Shown here piece by piece: positions 15,702 to 24,248 of a stretch of DNA of 64,000 nucleotides. A program made the translations under genes and the position numbers. Where the stretch lies: positions 18,709-82,708 of the forward strand of contig LVAE01000008.1 in assembly GCA_001603905.1 (NCBI GenBank), read 5' to 3'. Source of the DNA: Fibrobacterales bacterium Fibro_02 (GTDB lineage: Bacteria; Fibrobacterota; Fibrobacteria; Fibrobacterales; Fibrobacteraceae). The notes under the pieces are model-generated. The model saw only the letters and a list, made by a program, of their open reading frames with translations, was not told the DNA's origin and did no database searches. The number at the start of each line of letters is the position of its first letter. Position 1 is the first letter of the stretch.

Positions 15702-16013
15702 ATGTCTGAAATGAATATCACCAAAAACAACTTCGAACAAGAAGTACTCCACTCCGACAAGCCGGTCCTGATCGATTTCTGGGCTCCTTGGTGCGGCCCT
15801 TGCCGGATGCTTTCGCCCGTGATCTCGGAGATAGCTGAGGAATACGGCGACAAGATCAAGGTCTGCAAGGTGAACGTGGACGATGAAGGCGAATTGGCCG
15901 CCTCGTTCAATGTCATGAGCATCCCGACGCTTGTGGTCGTAAAGGACGGCAAGGTGACGAATTCTGCAATCGGCGTTCGCCCGAAGGCTCAGATTGTAGA
16001 AATGATTGGCTAA
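15702..16013 (+). CDS. trxA: Thioredoxin
   Basis: 103 aa with the active site WAPWCGPCRML and the cis-proline motif SIPTLVVVKDG; the full length of a classical cytoplasmic thioredoxin. It reduces protein disulfides using thioredoxin reductase. An AGAGG site precedes ATG 15702. A strong terminator follows and overlaps the ribosome site of the next gene. Confidence 0.95.
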   Translation: MSEMNITKNNFEQEVLHSDKPVLIDFWAPWCGPCRMLSPVISEIAEEYGDKIKVCKVNVDDEGELAASFNVMSIPTLVVVKDGKVTNSAIGVRPKAQIVEMIG

Positions 16014-16030
16014 TACATATACTCCTTGGG

Positions 16031-16066
16031 CGCCTTTTTTGTATATTGCAAAAGAGGCGTTTTTTT
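16031..16066 (+). terminator. trxA terminator overlapping the next gene's ribosome site
   Basis: CGCCTTTTTTG (16031-16041) pairs with CAAAAGAGGCG (16049-16059) and T7 follows. The AGAGG inside the 3' arm is also the only ribosome site for ATG 16067, which directly follows the T-tract. Confidence 0.8.
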
Positions 16067-16738
16067 ATGAAAGCAGCTCCGGTTCGTTTGATTGTTCCCA
16101 GACTCCCGTTCTGGTCGATGCTTTCGTCCGAAGAACAGGCGATTGTGTCGGAACGTGCGGTCGTCAGGCGCTTCGGCAAGGGGCAGCTCGTGAGCAGCAA
16201 CAGCTCAGAATGCCTCGGGATTGTCTTCATTCTCGAAGGTGAGATCCGCGTAAGCATGACCTCGGACGAAGGCCGCGAGGTTTCGCTGTACCATGCCCGC
16301 AAAGATGAAGTCTGCGTATCTACGGCTTCGTGCGTGATTCGGCAGTTGACCTTTGATACGGCGGTGGTGGCCGAAAGGGATACTTCCCTGTTGGTGGTTC
16401 CGGCGATGGTCTGTGCGCGCCTGATGGAATCGAACGTGCATGTGCGCGCCTTTGTCTTCGAAAGCGAAACGGAACGGTTTTCGCAGGCGGTTCGTGCAAT
16501 TCAGCTGATGCTGTTCAAGCGCTTTGACCAGCGGCTTGCCTCGTACTTGGTGTCGCATTTTGAAAGGAGCGGCTCCGACGAAATCCGGAAAACGCAGGAA
16601 GAAATTGCCCGCGACGTGAATTCAGCCCGCGAGGTGGTGGCCCGTATGCTTCGCGAATTTGCAGATAAGGGACTTGTCGAAATCAGACGAGGCCTCATCA
16701 AGTTACACAACGTGGATGGCCTTCGCAAGATTTTGTGA
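16067..16738 (+). CDS. Crp/Fnr-family transcription regulator
   Basis: ATG 16067 is preferred to the track's TTG 16046; it has AGAGG upstream and gives 223 aa. Residues about 15-130 form a cyclic-nucleotide-binding-like beta-barrel (FGKGQLVSSNSSECLGIVFILEGEIRV). A long dimer helix follows (IQLMLFKRFDQRLASYLVSH), then a Crp-type winged helix (TQEEIARDVNSAREVVARMLREF). There is no Fnr-type N-terminal Cys cluster, but a CVSTASC pair in the sensor domain and the neighbouring thioredoxin hint at redox sensing. The ligand is unknown. Confidence 0.88.
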   Translation: MKAAPVRLIVPRLPFWSMLSSEEQAIVSERAVVRRFGKGQLVSSNSSECLGIVFILEGEIRVSMTSDEGREVSLYHARKDEVCVSTASCVIRQLTFDTAVVAERDTSLLVVPAMVCARLMESNVHVRAFVFESETERFSQAVRAIQLMLFKRFDQRLASYLVSHFERSGSDEIRKTQEEIARDVNSAREVVARMLREFADKGLVEIRRGLIKLHNVDGLRKIL

Positions 16739-16829
16739 TGAAATCGGGCGCTTATTCTCATAAATTATCGTAAAATTCGTTCGGGGTGCAGGTCTTGCGC
16801 CCTTAACTTTTGTATTTTTGTCCCGAATT

Positions 16830-19631
16830 TTGTTTATAGGTAGGTTTATTCTGCGCTTTCGCTGGCTGTTTTTATTTGCTGTGTTTGTAGGGCTTGCACA
16901 GGCCCAGCTTTTGGACATGTCCGAAATGTCCGAGAGCTATATGGTCGAAAATAAGATTCATAAGGTCAAGGTCGAAGGGACTGTCCACATGGACGATCGT
17001 GCGGTGCTCAGCCGCATCGGCATTCGCGATGGGCAGAGCTATTCGCCGACGGCCCTTACCGAAAAGGTTCAGTCTTCGGTGGCTTCCTTGTACAAGTCTG
17101 GGCTTTTTGACGACGTGACCGCCTGGATCGATTACGTGGGTGACGGCACCGATGTCGACCTCATTTTCAAGATTAAGGAACTTCCCGCGCTCGATACGGC
17201 CGTTTTCGAGGGTCCGGACGAGGTCTCGGAAGAAGACCTGAAACTGAAGACCCGCTTGATTCCGGGCCAGGTCTACAGCAAGAGCCAGCTGGAACGCGAT
17301 CGTCAGGCCATTCTGGACTACTACCGCTCCGAGGGCTATTTGCTCGCCGAAGTGGGCTACCGTGAAACGCCGGTCGACGAAAACAAGAATTTGGTGACCT
17401 TCATTGTCCGCGAGGGCGAAAAGGTCAAGGTGCGCCAGTTCGATATCCAGGGGAACGACAACGTGCCCGCCGAAGATATTATGGAGCACATGGTCACGAA
17501 GCTCGACCAGTGGTGGGGCGGTGGCGAATTCAAGGAAAACATTTTCGAGGCGGACCGTGATACGGTGTTGAACGCCATCCGTCATTTTGGCTACCTGGAT
17601 GCGGAACTGACTGAATACAGCGCCGAATACCTGCCGGACTCCACTTGCCTGTTCTATCTGGGCCGGATGGTTCCGCTCGGCGAAAATCTGGAAGTCCTCT
17701 ACAAACAGTTGAACCTTGCCCTGGGTGACTCCGCGACGGCCCTCTACAAGATGGCGGGTAAGCCGACCATGCAGGTAACCCACTTCTTCCGCAAGCATCG
17801 CGAAGTCGGCGAAATGCCTTGGGTGTCTAGACCTAAGGTGACGGTCAAGACCGAAGAAGACGCTTGGAACATGTTGAACGACCTGATCCGCTACGAAAGT
17901 GCCCGCAAGGAATGGCTGGATATCGTGGACGGACGCAAGTGGAAGAACCCGAAGATTGATTCGCTCCGCAAGATCAAGAAACGCTCGACTTACCAGGAAA
18001 AGCTCCTGGTTCGTTACATGATCGAAGATATGTTCCCGGCCTTGAACAAGTACGACAATATCAAGACCTCTAGCGCGATTTTGATCCATATCCACATGAT
18101 CGAGGGCCGCAAGTACTACATGGGCAGTCTGCATTTCTCGGGTAACGAAGTGCTGAACGACAAGATGCTTGCCTACGCCTTCCGTCTTGACAGTGGCGAA
18201 GTCTTTGACCAGTATAAGTACGATGCCTCCCGCAAGGCGCTTCTGGATGCCTACCGCGAAGACGGCTACCTGTTCGCCCAGTACGAGGAAACCCGTACCT
18301 TCGTGAACGACTCGGTGGTGAACCTCTCCTACAAGATGACCGAAGGCTTGCCGGCGCAGATCCACAAGGTGCATATCCACGGCAATACCAAGACGAACGA
18401 AAAGGTCATCCGCCGCGAAGTCCGTCTGTATCCGGGCGATACCTACCGCCAGTCCTTGCTGGAACGTAGCTTCCGTGAAATTATGCAGCTGAACTACTTC
18501 GACATGGTCGTCCCCGACATCAAGGTGGTGGGCGAGCAGGATGTGGACCTCGACTTTACCGTGCAGGAAAAGGAAGCGGGTACCGGCCAGTTCAGCTTGG
18601 GCGTGTCTTACAGCGAAAGCGACGGTATCGTGGGTACGGCGAGCGTGTCTATCCCGAACTGCTGTATGGGTGACGGCCAGGCCGCCTCGTTCAGCGTGGA
18701 ATACGGTGCCGACAAGAAGAGTGCTTCCGTGAGTTTCCAGGAACCGTGGTTCCTCGACAAGCCGATTACCTTGGGTACGAGCCTCAGCTACTCCTGGTGG
18801 AATATGTCCAAGTACGATGACCCCGACATTACCCGTTACGGTGGTAGCGTCTACCTGGGTAAGCGCCTCAAGTGGCCCGATGACTACTTCTACGGACAGA
18901 TCGGTTACAGCTGGCTCATGAACAAGCAGGGCCCGAACATCGACGATAGTTACGTTGTCTATACCGGTGTGGAATCTGCCTTGAACTTCCGCTTGCTCCG
19001 CGACGACAAGAACCTGCCGCAGTTCCCGACCGACGGTTCCCGCTACGTGCTCGATGTGCAGTGGGCCGACGATGTCCTGTTCAGCGACTTTAGCTTCGTG
19101 AAGACCGAACTTACGATCAAGTGGTGGTTCCCGCTGTTCCGCGACCGCCTGACGATTGCGCTTACTAACCAGTACGGTGTGATCTTTGGTGACCAGCTGC
19201 AGTACCGCACGCTCTATACCATGGGTGGCGTGATGGGCTACGAAGGCATGATGCGCGGTTACAGCTCGGGTTCTATCGGGTACCGCCGCTTGGGCCGCAG
19301 CTACCAGTACACGGGTGCTGAACTCCAGCTCGGTCTTGTGCCGCAGACCTTCTACTTGTTGCCGTTCTTCTTTGACGCCGGTAACGTGTTCGGTGAACGC
19401 TACAACCCGCGCACCAAGGTTCCGAAGCCGAGCAGGAGCCCGCTCAGCGAATGGGATCCGACGAGCCTCAAGAAGGATATCGGTTTCGGTTTCCGCGTGA
19501 TTGTGCCGATGCTCGGTATTATCGGCTTCGACTTTGCCTGGCCCTTGGATGTGGGTGAAACCTATAGCGGTACGCAGCGTACCGAAGTCGGTGACATGCA
19601 GTTCAACTTCGTGATCGGCCAGGGATTCTAA
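16830..19631 (+). CDS. bamA: Outer-membrane barrel assembly protein BamA
   Basis: An Omp85-family protein of about 930 aa with an N-terminal signal peptide (LFLFAVFVGLAQAQ), five POTRA-like repeats and a C-terminal 16-strand barrel including the GGVMGYEGMMRGY region and a final Phe. It inserts outer-membrane proteins. There is no ATG before the signal peptide: the track uses TTG 16818, and TTG 16830 is the alternative chosen here; an AGGTAGG at 16838 lies inside the frame. Residues about 280-418 are a charged helical insertion inside what should be POTRA3, not seen in typical BamA. Followed 9 bp later by skp. Confidence 0.9.
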   Translation: MFIGRFILRFRWLFLFAVFVGLAQAQLLDMSEMSESYMVENKIHKVKVEGTVHMDDRAVLSRIGIRDGQSYSPTALTEKVQSSVASLYKSGLFDDVTAWIDYVGDGTDVDLIFKIKELPALDTAVFEGPDEVSEEDLKLKTRLIPGQVYSKSQLERDRQAILDYYRSEGYLLAEVGYRETPVDENKNLVTFIVREGEKVKVRQFDIQGNDNVPAEDIMEHMVTKLDQWWGGGEFKENIFEADRDTVLNAIRHFGYLDAELTEYSAEYLPDSTCLFYLGRMVPLGENLEVLYKQLNLALGDSATALYKMAGKPTMQVTHFFRKHREVGEMPWVSRPKVTVKTEEDAWNMLNDLIRYESARKEWLDIVDGRKWKNPKIDSLRKIKKRSTYQEKLLVRYMIEDMFPALNKYDNIKTSSAILIHIHMIEGRKYYMGSLHFSGNEVLNDKMLAYAFRLDSGEVFDQYKYDASRKALLDAYREDGYLFAQYEETRTFVNDSVVNLSYKMTEGLPAQIHKVHIHGNTKTNEKVIRREVRLYPGDTYRQSLLERSFREIMQLNYFDMVVPDIKVVGEQDVDLDFTVQEKEAGTGQFSLGVSYSESDGIVGTASVSIPNCCMGDGQAASFSVEYGADKKSASVSFQEPWFLDKPITLGTSLSYSWWNMSKYDDPDITRYGGSVYLGKRLKWPDDYFYGQIGYSWLMNKQGPNIDDSYVVYTGVESALNFRLLRDDKNLPQFPTDGSRYVLDVQWADDVLFSDFSFVKTELTIKWWFPLFRDRLTIALTNQYGVIFGDQLQYRTLYTMGGVMGYEGMMRGYSSGSIGYRRLGRSYQYTGAELQLGLVPQTFYLLPFFFDAGNVFGERYNPRTKVPKPSRSPLSEWDPTSLKKDIGFGFRVIVPMLGIIGFDFAWPLDVGETYSGTQRTEVGDMQFNFVIGQGF

Positions 19632-19640
19632 GGAGGCTTT

Positions 19641-20156
19641 ATGCTTAAACGTCTGCTGATGGTTCTGGTACTTGCTTTTGCGACCGTCTCGTTTGCCGAA
19701 GACGGGCTCCGCATTGCGCATGTGGATTCCAAGCTGATCTTTGACGGTTACAAGGGCACCAAGAAGGCCCAGGAAGAATATGACCGCCAGGTGGCCAAGT
19801 GGGAACAGCAGGGCAACCTGTTGCAGAAGGAACTTGCCGCTATCAAGGAAAAGCTCGACAAGCAGGTGCTCATGCTCAGCGACGAAAAGAAGAATGAGCT
19901 CGAAGCCGAGTACAACAAGAAGGACCTTGAACTCAAGACCTTTATCGACCGCGTGTACGGCCGTAAGGGCGAGCTGATTTCTGAAAACGAGAAGGTGAGT
20001 GCCCCGATTATCCAGCTGATCCGCAAGGCAATCAACGAAATCGCCCTGCAGGAAGGCTATGACATGGTGGTGGACCGTGCGACCGGTGCCGTCGTGTTCT
20101 GGAAAAAGGAAAACGACCTTACGCAGAAGGTGCTGGACTACCTGAACAACAGGTAG
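19641..20156 (+). CDS. skp: Skp/OmpH-family periplasmic chaperone
   Basis: 171 aa with the signal peptide MLKRLLMVLVLAFATVSFA, the start RIAHVDSKLIFDGYKG characteristic of OmpH/Skp, a long coiled coil (residues about 45-120) and a C-terminal segment (ALQEGYDMVVDRATGAVVFW) closing the head domain. It holds unfolded outer-membrane proteins for BamA. It lies directly downstream of bamA with AGGAGG before the start. Confidence 0.9.
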   Translation: MLKRLLMVLVLAFATVSFAEDGLRIAHVDSKLIFDGYKGTKKAQEEYDRQVAKWEQQGNLLQKELAAIKEKLDKQVLMLSDEKKNELEAEYNKKDLELKTFIDRVYGRKGELISENEKVSAPIIQLIRKAINEIALQEGYDMVVDRATGAVVFWKKENDLTQKVLDYLNNR

Positions 20157-20176
20157 TTGTTGCGTATTTAAATTTC

Positions 20177-20260
20177 GTCATCCTGGATTCCGTTGCTACG
20201 CTCCAGAAAGACGTTCCTCGAAACTGTCATCCTGGAACCACGGAGTGGTGACGGGATTCA
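20177..20260 (+). repeat. Two copies of a dispersed GTCATCCTGGA repeat
   Basis: Copies start at 20177 and 20226. The second reads GTCATCCTGGAACCACGG then AGTGGTGACGGG and can fold (CCAC/GTGG and GTCA/TGAC). A related element at 62149 keeps the fold with a different stem (CCC-GAA-GGG). It lies between the convergent skp and reductase genes. Confidence 0.65.
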
Positions 20261-20271
20261 GAGCTGAAATT

Positions 20272-21489
20272 CTACTTGAACTTCCAGAATTTATAGAGAT
20301 ACTTTGTTGTTTGAATGGGCGTCTTCAAGAAGGCGCTCTTCTTGTATCCGCTCAAGGCGAATCCCTGCAGCACCTTGTAGAGCCCGACCTGGTCTTCGCG
20401 GTTCAGAGCGAGCAGGAACCTGCGGAACTTGTATTCAAAGTCGTGCATCTTGCCAAAGTAGCTGTAGCAGCGGTTTTCGTACTGCTTCAGGAAATTGCGG
20501 CTGAGGCTAGCGGCTTCGCCGGAGGTTGCCTTGAGGCCTTGGTCAACGTATTCTGCACAGAATCGGCCCGCCCGCATCGCGGCAGCGATGCCACCACCCG
20601 TGAGCGGGTTGGTGTGGTGGGCGGCGTCGCCCACCAGGGCGAAGCGGTCTAAAGTGTATTCCTTAAGGGTGCTGGAAACCGGCACCATTCCACCGACGGT
20701 GTGGTTGATTTTTGCACCGGGGAAAAGCTTTTCGAGCCATTCCAGGGTGACTTCGAGGATGTTTCCGCTATGCTTCCCTGCGGCGAGGAATCCTGCGCCG
20801 AAGTTCGTGACGTTCGATTTCTGCTTCGGGAAACTCCAGATGTATCCGTCGTTGATAAAGTCGTGGCCCTGCCAGAAGGTGAGATAGTCGGGTTTGGTCA
20901 AGAGCCCTTGCACCTGGATGTCGACGCCGGTGCAGGTCTCGCGCGGATTCTGGACGCTGTTGAGTCCGACCATGCGGCCGATGCGGCTTTCGACACCGTC
21001 AGCGGCGATGACCATCTTCGCAAAGATTTCCTGCGTACCGGTTTCGGTGACAGAGCCGTCTCCGTTGCCCTTTCCGAGGACGACGCGGACCATTCGCCTG
21101 TCGCCCTCGACTTCGCCTACGAATTCGGCGCGGGCGCAAGTTTCAACCTGGGCCCCGTCGTCAGTCGCGAGCTTCGCAAGCCACGGGTCAAAAATTTCGC
21201 GGTTCAGCATGATGCCCGTGTTCGGCTTCGGAACTTCGATGTTCACGCCGTTCGGGCCGTAAATGTAAAGGCCGTTGATAATGCTTTCGATACAGCTTTC
21301 GTCAATCGGACCGTAAGTCTGCAAGTCGGCGAGTGTGGTACTTGCCTCGCCGCAACGTACCGGGAAACCGATGCGTTCGCGTTTCTCGAGGAGCAGCACC
21401 TTGTGCCCCGCCCGTGCGAGGTTCCTGGCCGCAACGGATCCACCGGGGCCAGCGCCAATCACCACGACATCATACTGGGAATCAAGCAT
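20272..21489 (-). CDS. Geranylgeranyl-reductase-family FAD flavoprotein
   Basis: 405 aa. The N-terminal dinucleotide site is VVVIGAGPGGSVAARNLARAG. The conserved segment RCGEAS and the second FAD motif FALVGDAAHHTNPLTGGGI match the digeranylgeranylglycerophospholipid/geranylgeranyl reductase family, which saturates isoprenoid double bonds. In bacteria the substrate may be a menaquinone side chain or a prenyl lipid; it cannot be decided here. It overlaps by 8 bp the upstream ferredoxin gene, the probable electron donor. Confidence 0.85.
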   Translation of the reverse strand: MLDSQYDVVVIGAGPGGSVAARNLARAGHKVLLLEKRERIGFPVRCGEASTTLADLQTYGPIDESCIESIINGLYIYGPNGVNIEVPKPNTGIMLNREIFDPWLAKLATDDGAQVETCARAEFVGEVEGDRRMVRVVLGKGNGDGSVTETGTQEIFAKMVIAADGVESRIGRMVGLNSVQNPRETCTGVDIQVQGLLTKPDYLTFWQGHDFINDGYIWSFPKQKSNVTNFGAGFLAAGKHSGNILEVTLEWLEKLFPGAKINHTVGGMVPVSSTLKEYTLDRFALVGDAAHHTNPLTGGGIAAAMRAGRFCAEYVDQGLKATSGEAASLSRNFLKQYENRCYSYFGKMHDFEYKFRRFLLALNREDQVGLYKVLQGFALSGYKKSAFLKTPIQTTKYLYKFWKFK

Positions 21490-21673
21490 CGTTCACCTCC
21501 AAAAGCTTCAGCGCACCGACGGGGCACGCCTTGACGCAAATGCCGCACTTGATGCATTTCTCGGAGTCAATCTGTAAGTCAAGCCCGTACATGTCGAGCG
21601 CCATCTTGGGGCAAATGCCCACGCACCCGGCGCAGGCAAGACAAACCTTTCTGTCGTGAACGAGATTCTTCAT
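21482..21673 (-). CDS. 2[4Fe-4S] ferredoxin
   Basis: 63 aa with two full cluster motifs: CLACAGCVGICP and CIKCGICVKACP. Small and soluble. Coupled to the reductase gene (8-bp overlap), so it most likely passes electrons to that flavoprotein. Confidence 0.88.
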   Translation of the reverse strand: MKNLVHDRKVCLACAGCVGICPKMALDMYGLDLQIDSEKCIKCGICVKACPVGALKLLEVNDA

Positions 21674-21691
21674 TAAAGAAGAATATAGAAA

Positions 21692-23380
21692 TTAATATAC
21701 CACTTCGCCAGTCAGGCGCTTCTGGAAGTCGTCGTGGACAAGCGGCTTGTCGAAGAGGAACCCCTGCACATTGTTGCACTGGATGCTCTTGAGGTATTCC
21801 GCCTGGGTCTCGGTTTCGACACCTTCGGCGATGATTTCCTTGTTGAGCTCGTTGGCCATCTTCACCACGTTGCGGACAATGACATCGTCCTTGGAATTGG
21901 GGGTGCCGACATGATCCAGGAGCGACTTGTCGAGCTTGATGGTGGTGATGTTGTAGTCCTTGAGCACGTTCAGCGTGGAATATCCGGTGCCGAAGTCGTC
22001 GATGGATACGGCAATACCGTTTTCGGCCATCGCGTTCACGAACTTCATCATGGCGGCGTTGTCATCGAAATCGGCAGATTCGGTCAGTTCCACTTCGACG
22101 TACTTGCTTGGCACGTTGTGCTTGCGTACAATGCTCAAGACGTTGTTGGCTAGTTCGGGATTGCGCAAATGGAGCTTCGAGAAGTTGGCCGAAATGCGGT
22201 GCGGCTCGATGCCAGCGTCAAGCCACTGGCGAATGTCGGCGCAGGTTGTCTCGAAAACGTAGAAGTCCAGGTCGCAGATGGTGCCTTCGCGTTCCAGAAT
22301 AGGAATGAAGTCCATCGGCGGGACGATTGTCTTGTGGCGAATCCAGCGGACAAGCGCTTCGGCGCCCATAAGTTTCCTGGTGAGCAGGTCGACCTTGGGC
22401 TGGTAGAAGACCACGAATTCCTTGTTGCGGATGGCATTGTGGAATTCGTTCGAAATTTCCTTCTGGTGCATCGCGCGGACAAGCATTTCCTTGGAGAAAA
22501 AGACGACATCGCGTGTCTTGATGGCCCTTGCGGCCTGCAGCGACATAGCAGCGTTGTTCAGCGCGTCGTGGATTTCGACTTTGTCTTCGATGGGGTAGAC
22601 GCCCATGCGCGCCTGGATGCGAATATTCACGGGCTTGGGACCCTGGCCAAGAGTCATTTCGCAGTTGCTGAACTGGGAAATGAATTCTTCCTGATGCTCC
22701 TTCTTGGTGAGAACGAAAAAGTTGTCACCGCCGAGTCGTGCAACGATTTCCTTATCGTTGATGAACTGGGAAATCTTGTTGACGTACATCTTGAGGGCGA
22801 GGTCGCCCTGCTGGCTGCTCGTCGACTTGTTGACGTACTTGAAATTCTTCAGGTTAATAAAGTAGGCGGTGTAATCTGCGAGGTTTCCGCCGATGACCTG
22901 CTGGCAGAACATGAAGATGCCTGCCTGGTTGTAGGCCCCGGTCATGGGGTCGGAAATGGCTGCCTTGCGGGTATTTCCGATCAGGTGGGCTCGTCCGGAG
23001 AGGATGAAAAAGTCCCAGCTGAGCAGCTGCACGAGCTGCTTTTCGTTGTCGGTGAAGCTGTGGCCGTCTACCGGGTGGGCCTGGAACGTAAAGGATCCCT
23101 GCTCGCCGGTACTTATGGTTTCCGAGAAGTCGGTCGTGGACGGGATGGTCGGGAGCCTGGCTGTGTCGTGGTAGGCCGTGAATTCGCCCGAAATTCCGTT
23201 GGGGGCGAACTGGCTTACGGGGACATAGTAAATGCAGTGGATGTAGCCGATGTTTGCTTGGAGGGCAAGGTTTACGACGTTTCTTGCCATGATGCCGAAT
23301 ATTTCATCTGTACTATAGATAGATCCAAGGAGCTTGGACCTAAAGTCAAGATACATATCGTTCCACAGTGAAATATCCAT
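21692..23380 (-). CDS. Degenerate-GGDEF/EAL cyclic-di-GMP phosphodiesterase
   Basis: ATG 23380 has GAGGA upstream and replaces the track start at 23461; 562 aa. The N-terminal 135 residues look GAF-like. The GGDEF domain is degenerate (LGGDNFFVL, about 217-221), so diguanylate cyclase activity is unlikely. The EAL domain keeps its catalytic motifs: GAEALVRW, NFSKLHL, DDFGTGYS, KLDKSLL and AEGVE. Predicted to hydrolyse cyclic-di-GMP, perhaps with GTP sensing by the GGDEF part. No membrane segment is seen. Divergent from nuoB. Confidence 0.87.
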   Translation of the reverse strand: MDISLWNDMYLDFRSKLLGSIYSTDEIFGIMARNVVNLALQANIGYIHCIYYVPVSQFAPNGISGEFTAYHDTARLPTIPSTTDFSETISTGEQGSFTFQAHPVDGHSFTDNEKQLVQLLSWDFFILSGRAHLIGNTRKAAISDPMTGAYNQAGIFMFCQQVIGGNLADYTAYFINLKNFKYVNKSTSSQQGDLALKMYVNKISQFINDKEIVARLGGDNFFVLTKKEHQEEFISQFSNCEMTLGQGPKPVNIRIQARMGVYPIEDKVEIHDALNNAAMSLQAARAIKTRDVVFFSKEMLVRAMHQKEISNEFHNAIRNKEFVVFYQPKVDLLTRKLMGAEALVRWIRHKTIVPPMDFIPILEREGTICDLDFYVFETTCADIRQWLDAGIEPHRISANFSKLHLRNPELANNVLSIVRKHNVPSKYVEVELTESADFDDNAAMMKFVNAMAENGIAVSIDDFGTGYSTLNVLKDYNITTIKLDKSLLDHVGTPNSKDDVIVRNVVKMANELNKEIIAEGVETETQAEYLKSIQCNNVQGFLFDKPLVHDDFQKRLTGEVVY

Positions 23381-23423
23381 TACATCCTCAATATACCAAA
23401 ACGGTGCCAAATTTACAAAAATA

Positions 23424-23461
23424 TTACAATAAATGCAAGCGAGTTTTACAATAATATGCAA
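23424..23461. promoter_or_regulatory. Pair of TTACAATAA-type direct repeats between EAL gene and nuoB
   Basis: TTACAATAAATGCAA (23424) and TTACAATAATATGCAA (23446) are 22 bp apart, about two helical turns, in the divergent intergenic region. A candidate binding site for control of either gene. Confidence 0.4.
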
Positions 23462-23610
23462 AAAATCACTAGTTTTTTAGCCTTGTCTAATTTGAACCCA
23501 AGTGGGTATGGAAGACTCCGTTTAGAAAGTCCTCTTTCCTCCTGTAGACTTCCTGCGTGCTGCATTCTAAAATTCTATCTTTACCGCCGCATTTAAAGAG
23601 GTAACCTCCT

Positions 23611-24246
23611 ATGAGTAATGAGGCAGAAAAGCCGAATTTCATTACGACCTCTCTTGACTTTCTGGTCAACTGGGGCCGAACGAACTCCCTGTGGCCGTTC
23701 CCTTATGGAACTGCCTGCTGTGCAATCGAATTTATGAGTACCGAAGTGGGCCGCTACGACTTGTCCCGTATCGGGTCTGAATACGTGCGTTTTACGCCGC
23801 GTCAGTCCGATGTGCTGCTCGTGGCCGGAACCATTTCCTATAAGCAGGCGCCGATCCTGAAGCGCATGTACGAACAGATGGCCGAACCCCGTTGGGTGAT
23901 CGCCATGGGCGCATGTGCAAGTTCGGGCGGTTTCTATGACTGCTACTGCACCGTGCCGGGTATCGACCATATCATCCCGGTGGACGTGTATATCGGTGGT
24001 TGCCCCTCCCGTCCGGAAGCGTTCTTCGAGGCCATGTTTGACCTCCAGAAGAAGATCAAGGATGAGTCCTACATGAAACAGCGTGCCGAACGCGTGAAGG
24101 ACCAGCTCGAAATGATCAAGGCGAAGACCGAACAGGCTAAGGCGGAAGCCCGTGAATTTGCTCGTGAAAAGCGCGAGGAACTCAAGGAATTTGTGGCCGA
24201 AAAAGAACAGAAACTTGTGAAGAAGGCCCAGTTCTGGAAGGAGTAA
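23611..24246 (+). CDS. nuoB: NADH-quinone oxidoreductase subunit B
   Basis: 211 aa. The N2 cluster ligands are visible: GTACCAIEF (C36, C37), MGACASSGG (C102) and GGCPSRPEAF (C131). NuoB passes electrons to quinone. After about residue 145 the protein gains a highly charged helical tail of about 65 residues (VKDQLEMIKAKTEQAKAEAR and on), absent from ordinary NuoB. It is the first gene of the operon; AGAGGTAACCTCCT precedes the start. nuoA, normally just upstream, is absent. Confidence 0.94.
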   Translation: MSNEAEKPNFITTSLDFLVNWGRTNSLWPFPYGTACCAIEFMSTEVGRYDLSRIGSEYVRFTPRQSDVLLVAGTISYKQAPILKRMYEQMAEPRWVIAMGACASSGGFYDCYCTVPGIDHIIPVDVYIGGCPSRPEAFFEAMFDLQKKIKDESYMKQRAERVKDQLEMIKAKTEQAKAEAREFAREKREELKEFVAEKEQKLVKKAQFWKE

Positions 24247-24248
24247 TG

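Noticed and set aside
16872-19721. 949-aa minus-strand ORF antisense to bamA
   Set aside because: It is a mirror frame of a strongly biased coding gene; the His/Val-rich translation has no recognisable domain, while the plus strand encodes a clear Omp85 protein.
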